Source of the DNA: Mytilisepta virgata
Taxonomy: Eukaryota > Mollusca > Bivalvia > Mytilida > Mytilidae
Direction of reading: 5' to 3'
Assembly: GCA_028015205.1 (NCBI GenBank)
Contig: CM051508.1
Location: forward strand, 18,122,001-18,186,000
DNA length: 64,000 nt
The position numbers and the translations under genes were made by a program. Shown here one piece after another: positions 59,734 to 64,000 of this stretch. Each line of letters opens with the position of its first letter. Within the stretch, counting starts at the first letter, position 1. Under the pieces are notes generated by a model. It saw nothing but the letters and a program-made list of their open reading frames with translations. It did not search any database and was not told the origin of the DNA.

Positions 59734-60044
59734 TTATGTATTTATAGAGGATTGGGAAAGAAACTCATGCTTATCCGTTTCCACTTTGCGGATACGACTA
59801 CCGCTGTATCGACATTTTAGCCTACTCTTTTCGGCATCTACATAGGAGTCTTTAACGTTCTGTGGTGGTTGCTCTCTTTTATAACACCTCACAGGTGGTG
59901 TCGATAGGGCGTCGCAAATTTGATTTATGAAATTCCGAACGAAAATGGAACATACAAAACAAAGGGGATGAAAAAAGATTAGAAATATCGAAAGGTCGTA
60001 CCACAATAATAATTCGATAGGAGACAGAAGGAGAACCAGTAAAC
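59734..60044 (-). CDS. Possible terminal exon of an unrecognised membrane protein
   Basis: On the minus strand a good acceptor ('ttttgtgttttttag', exon start 60044) leads into a frame open to the stop at 59734. It encodes a hydrophobic stretch ('GLLVLLLSPIELLLWYDLS' and onward) and a polar, basic tail of about 50 residues ('CYKREQPPQNVKDSYVDAEK'). The tail composition looks protein-like. I recognise no family and found no upstream exon. It may be chance or a remnant. Confidence 0.3.
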
Positions 60045-60187
60045 CTAAAAAACACAAAACAAAAAAATTAAAGTTTTTATGATGATGTGCATGAACCCTC
60101 CGAAAGAGAGGTTCGAATTCAGCTTTTCCGGATAAAAAAGCAGTTCATGTATCTTAAAAGACAACCGCCATATGCTGCTTCGATTTT

Positions 60188-61195
60188 TAGCTCACCTGGC
60201 CCAAAGGGACATATGAGGTACTGCCATCAATTGGCGTCCGTCGTCCGTCGTCGTAAACTTTCTTTAAAGATCTCCTCTGAAACAACTAGGCCAATTGGAA
60301 CAAAACTTTGCAGCACTGGTCCTTGGGTGGTCCTCTTTCAGAATTGTATCCAATGACCCGGCCTGTATGGGGAATTTAATTAAAGATCTTTTTATCTGAA
60401 ACCACTGGGAGAATTGGAACAAAACTTGGCAGCAATGGTCCTTAGGTGGTCCTCTTTCACAATTATATCCGATGATCCGACCCGTCATCCAAGATAGCCA
60501 CCAGAGCCGAACATAATTTAAGATAGGATCCTATGGGAAATTTATTTATTTGGAACAAAACTTATTATCAATGGTCCTTGGGTGGTCCTCTTTCAGAATT
60601 ATATCCGATCACCACGTCCACCATCCAAGATGGTCGCTAGAGCCGAACTTAGTTTAACATAGAACCTTATGGAGAATTTAATTAAAGATCTTCTTGTCTG
60701 AAGCCAATTGGAACAAAACTTTGCAGCAATGGTATTTAGATAGTCCTCTTACAGAATTTTATCTGATGACCCCACCTGCCATCCAAGATAGCCGCCAGAG
60801 CCAAACATAGATTAACATAGGACCTTATATGGAATTTACTTAAAGACCTTCTTGTCTGAAATCACTTAGCCTATTGGAACAAAAATTGACAGCAATGGTC
60901 CTTTGGTGGTCATCTTTCAAAATTTTATCTGATGGCCCCGCCCACCATCCAAGATGGCCGCCAGAGCCGAACATGGTTAAACATAGTATCCTACGGGGAA
61001 ACCACTGGGTCATTTGGAAAAAAACTTGGCAGCAATGGACCTTAGTGTTAATATAGGACAAAGATTAGAAAAATCACTGAAAGATCTTGTTTGAAACCAG
61101 TGAACCAGTTGGAACTTGACAGCAATGTTCCAGGCTGCCAGTCAAGATGGACATAGTCCAGGTGAGCGATGCAGGCTGATGGGAGTTTCTAGTTG
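60188..61195. repeat. Repeat family E copy with about 170-bp units
   Basis: It starts 'agctcacctggcccaaaggg' and 'acatatgagg', then 'ggcgtccgtcgtccgtcg'. Degenerate units carry 'ttggaacaaaacttggcagc', 'aatggtccttaggtggtcct', 'catccaagatggccgcc' and 'taacataggacctta'. It ends near 'aggtgagcgatgcaggctga'. Non-coding. Confidence 0.8.
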
Positions 61196-61825
61196 TATCT
61201 AGTTTTGATTTCGATGATCTCATTGCTGGTTGTTTGATTTCGTTTGTCTAACCCGTATACTGTTTAATCGAATAGTAAGCTAGATTCTCAACGGTTTAGT
61301 TGAATTATTTCCCTATTTTATCGCTATATATTGGCCAACCAAGAGACCATTCAGAAAGATAAGTTCAGGAAAAGTGGAAATAATTCATTCCAGACAACGG
61401 AATTCCTGTCATGCGTACCCTCTCAATACCTGACCTTCAAGTGATAGGTCCGAATATCCAGGAAACAAGGACACAATCCAGTCAGAACAATAGAGGCCAA
61501 AGACTAATAAATCTGCGCAAAATAATCTCCCTTACACTTCCGACTGAATTAGCTCTCTTTAAATTCCTTTTAAAAAATGATGAGAAAATTCAACTTTTAT
61601 GGATGAGCATGTGCACAAACCACTTCCGGTAAATTCTGGTGACGTAACTTACTCCGACGTATATCCCTGTAGGTCGCTCAGTCCCTCTATACAAACGTTT
61701 GCTGGGCAAAACAAAAACCACCTGGTCAATATATTGATTTGGTCACTGGCTGATCTTTACTTTTTGGCCATTTTGCTTATACTGTTTACATGTATTAGTA
61801 GTATATATGCGGTTTTCAAGACGGA
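61196..61825. other. No supported gene
   Basis: Unclassified sequence between repeat E and the motif array. A 73-codon frame at 61411-61632 has no recognisable domain. Confidence 0.4.
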
Positions 61826-62330
61826 TTTGAGGAGGTGGAGCCGGAACTGACGTCACCGGAACAGGAAGTCACGTGACCGGATCCGAAAGAGGTTTTTACG
61901 CGCATGCGCAGCCGGAAGTGATGTTGATCACGTGCTAGGACCCGGAAGTGTGGTCTCCGCATGTGTAGGTAGAACAGAAAGTACCCGGAAGTGGTTTGCG
62001 CGCATGCGCAACCGGCAGTTATGTGTTTTTCCGCCATTTGTTTACGGAAGTGACGTTGATCACGTGCCAGGACCCGGATGTGTGGTCTGGGCATGCTTAC
62101 CTGGAACCGGAAGTACCTGGAAATGGTTTCCGCACATGCACAACCGGATGTGATGGATTTTACCATGAATTTTTTACGAAAGTGGCTAAGTCACGTACCT
62201 GGACCCGGATGTGTTCGAGCGCATGCGTAACCTGATATAGTGGATTTTCCTGCTATTTTCCATTATTTCTTGACGGAAGTGACCTAAGTCGCGGACCTGG
62301 ATGTTCCATCCTTGACCAGAATTAAGATTG
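61826..62330. promoter_or_regulatory. Tandem array of CRE, E-box, ETS and NRF1-like motifs
   Basis: Several degenerate units of about 90-130 bp contain CACGTG at 61870-61875, 61929-61934 and 62061-62066; 'gcgcatgcgca' at 61900-61910 and 62000-62010, with weaker forms near 62131 and 62219; 'ccggaagtg' repeatedly (for example 61912, 61941, 61985); and a TGACGTCA-like site near 61848. These match consensus sites for USF/MITF, NRF1, ETS/GABP and CREB/ATF. It may be a CpG-containing promoter or a minisatellite that resembles one. No downstream gene is visible in the window. Confidence 0.5.
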
Positions 62331-62670
62331 AATTATCTCCCTTTCCCGCACTTCTCGGTCGTTTCTGGATCTTTCATCGGTCTGTATAGGTCTCTGGGGA
62401 CATATACTTTCACTGTCATGTCCGAGAAGTCACGTACCTGGACCCGGATGTGTTCGAGCGCATGAGTAACCTGATATAGTGGATTTTCCTGCTATTTTCC
62501 ATTTTTTCTTGACGGAAGTGACCTAAGTCGCGGACCCGGATGTTCCATGCTTGACCAGAATTAAGATTGAATTATCTCCCTTTCCCGCACTTCTCGGTCG
62601 TCTCTGGATCTTTCATCGATCTGTATAGGTCTCTGGGGACATATACTTTCACTGTCATGTCCGAGAAGTC
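62190..62670. repeat. 239-bp direct duplication, 2 copies
   Basis: 'tcacgtacctggacccggat' starts at 62191 and again at 62430. The rest ('gaattatctccctttcccgc', 'acttctcggtcg', 'tctctggggacatatac') is repeated with few changes. Confidence 0.9.
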
Positions 62671-62814
62671 CGAGAGTATACGAAGTACACTATTGGATTA
62701 TCTCCCTTATCATGCTCTTTTCATTTGCAGGTGTTTTCTGTGAGGACTAAAGGTAGGATTTGATTATGTCCCCTTACCTCCAAGTGATGCTGTTACCATT
62801 AGATCAATGGAGGG

Positions 62815-62870
62815 GTGTCCCTTACGTCAATCAATAATAAGTGTTTGATTGACGTAGGAGATACAAGAGC
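62815..62870. repeat. Short palindrome around 'acgtcaatcaa'
   Basis: 'ttacgtcaatcaa' and 'ttgattgacgta' face each other across about 15 bp. It may be a MITE remnant. Confidence 0.4.
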
Positions 62871-64000
62871 CTCTGCTTCGGAGATTGCACAATTCCCAGT
62901 TTATTACCTCCCATTACTTGTCAGAAGCAAAGTCAGTTAATGTTTTCGTATTTTTTTCAACTAAAATCTATCCTCTTTCAGTCAATATTACAATTTTGAG
63001 GTTAGGACATTTATTATTTATCTATCATGTAGTCAAACTTTACCAACTCTAATAATTAATAAAATTATGGGGGTGCATTTAGTCTAACCGCAATTATCGA
63101 AAAATTTCGGAAAAGTTATGTACTTTTTTCATAGACGCCACAAACTTATATTGATGTAAGCCCTAAAGCTACAGAGTAGGTTGAAAAAAAGAGAGAAAAT
63201 TCACAGTATTGTATTTCTACAAATTATCGTAATCAATTTCCTGTTTTTTTTAAACAAGGAAAGACAAAAAATACAGGCAAGTATAGCTATTGAAAAGCTT
63301 TAAATTAGTTAACATAGTACCCTATGGAAAATTTATTTCAAGATCTTGTCTAAAAACACTTGACCAGTTGAAACCAAATATGGCAGCATTGGTCAATAAA
63401 TTGTCCTTTCAGAACTGCATTCGATGACCCCGCCCATCATCCAAGAAAGTACCCTTTGGGAAAATTCATTTAAAAGATCTAGTTTTTAAAATAACAATCC
63501 AAAGATACTATTATAAATTTATACTATGCTGTATGCTTATGTATATAAGTTATCAATGAAATTTATGTCAAAGGTTTAGATTAGAATTCTTTTGGACGAG
63601 TTAAAAAATCAGCACCAAAAACTTATTTTTCCTAAGAGTTATTCCTCTTTGAATTGTAAACATATGGGAAATTGACTTTAGAAGCAATCTCATGTCTACA
63701 TTATTTCTCTAAAGATTTTAATGAAATTTAGTTCTAAGGTTGATATCAACATTTTCTCGACAATTTCAAAAATAAAGTACGACGGATTGATTTTCTGAGA
63801 GTTATTCCCCTTTGAGAATTAATAATAAGGAAACAGACTTTTAAAACAATTTCAAATCTACGTGTCTCTACAGATTATAATGAAAGTACTGTACACCCAA
63901 ATATTAATGTAATCATATTATGAAATAGCAAATGCTTGGAACAATTGGATTTTAAACATAACAATTCCCTGTTTGCTAAATATCCTAGAAGACTCAGACC
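62871..64000. repeat. Repeat fragments, no gene
   Basis: 63300-63490 is a fragment of family E ('taacatagtaccctatgg', 'gaccccgcccatcatcc'). 'gagttattcc' with its flanks recurs at about 63637 and 63801, giving a diverged duplication of about 165 bp. No exon recognised up to the window edge. Confidence 0.5.

Noticed and set aside
61816..62235. Overlapping frames on both strands with repeated 'GCACAET'/'VARMR' patterns
   Set aside because: They are produced by the tandem motif array, and all three overlap on opposite strands.

Overview
This is an AT-rich eukaryotic window with few genes and many repeats. It most likely comes from a bivalve mollusc. A mussel (Mytilidae) is my best guess, but that rests on recognising repeat and gene families by eye, not on a search. 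In support: coding sequence is split by GT-AG introns or sits in isolated intronless genes; tRNA-derived SINEs, fold-back elements and reverse-transcriptase remnants are dense; and the three real genes belong to innate-immune families that are expanded in bivalves (B-box/TRIM-like, C-type lectin, Mab-21/cGAS-like receptor).

Layout. 1-4.1 kb: minisatellites and nested palindromic elements. 4.1-5.5 kb (+): an intronless gene with two B-boxes, a coiled coil and a PHR-like domain, but no RING. 6.1-8.3 kb: a 2.2-kb inverted-repeat element. 8.3-20.6 kb: no convincing gene, but a tRNA-like SINE head, a YY1-like tandem array, 52-bp hairpin repeats and a LINE remnant. 20.7 kb (-): an orphan C-type lectin exon. 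21.7-26.4 kb: palindromes, a 125-bp tandem array, an RT remnant and a SINE.

26.7-34.9 kb (-): a four-exon gene rebuilt from splice sites and reading phase. It encodes a signal peptide, a C-type lectin domain, a Ser/Thr-rich stalk and a C-terminal membrane anchor, 393 aa in all. It has a TATA box and a duplicated upstream module carrying a kB-like site. 35-45 kb: repeats only.

45.3-53.6 kb: a 2.5-3.4-kb segment repeated three times in tandem. Each copy carries a decayed reverse transcriptase (-) and an almost invariant 5' segment ending in a 7-nt coding exon (ATG GAA G) with a GTAAGT donor. All three exons have the right phase to splice to the main exon of a Mab-21/cGAS-like receptor gene at 56.8-58.7 kb (+). 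The locus may therefore have three alternative promoters and first exons for one predicted nucleotide-sensing receptor. This is the most notable feature of the window.

58.7-64 kb: dispersed repeats, one possible terminal exon (-), and at 61.8-62.3 kb a compact array of CRE, E-box, ETS and NRF1-like motifs. If the gene calls hold, the window contains three predicted immune genes separated by transposon-derived DNA. There is no operon structure, as expected for an animal genome.
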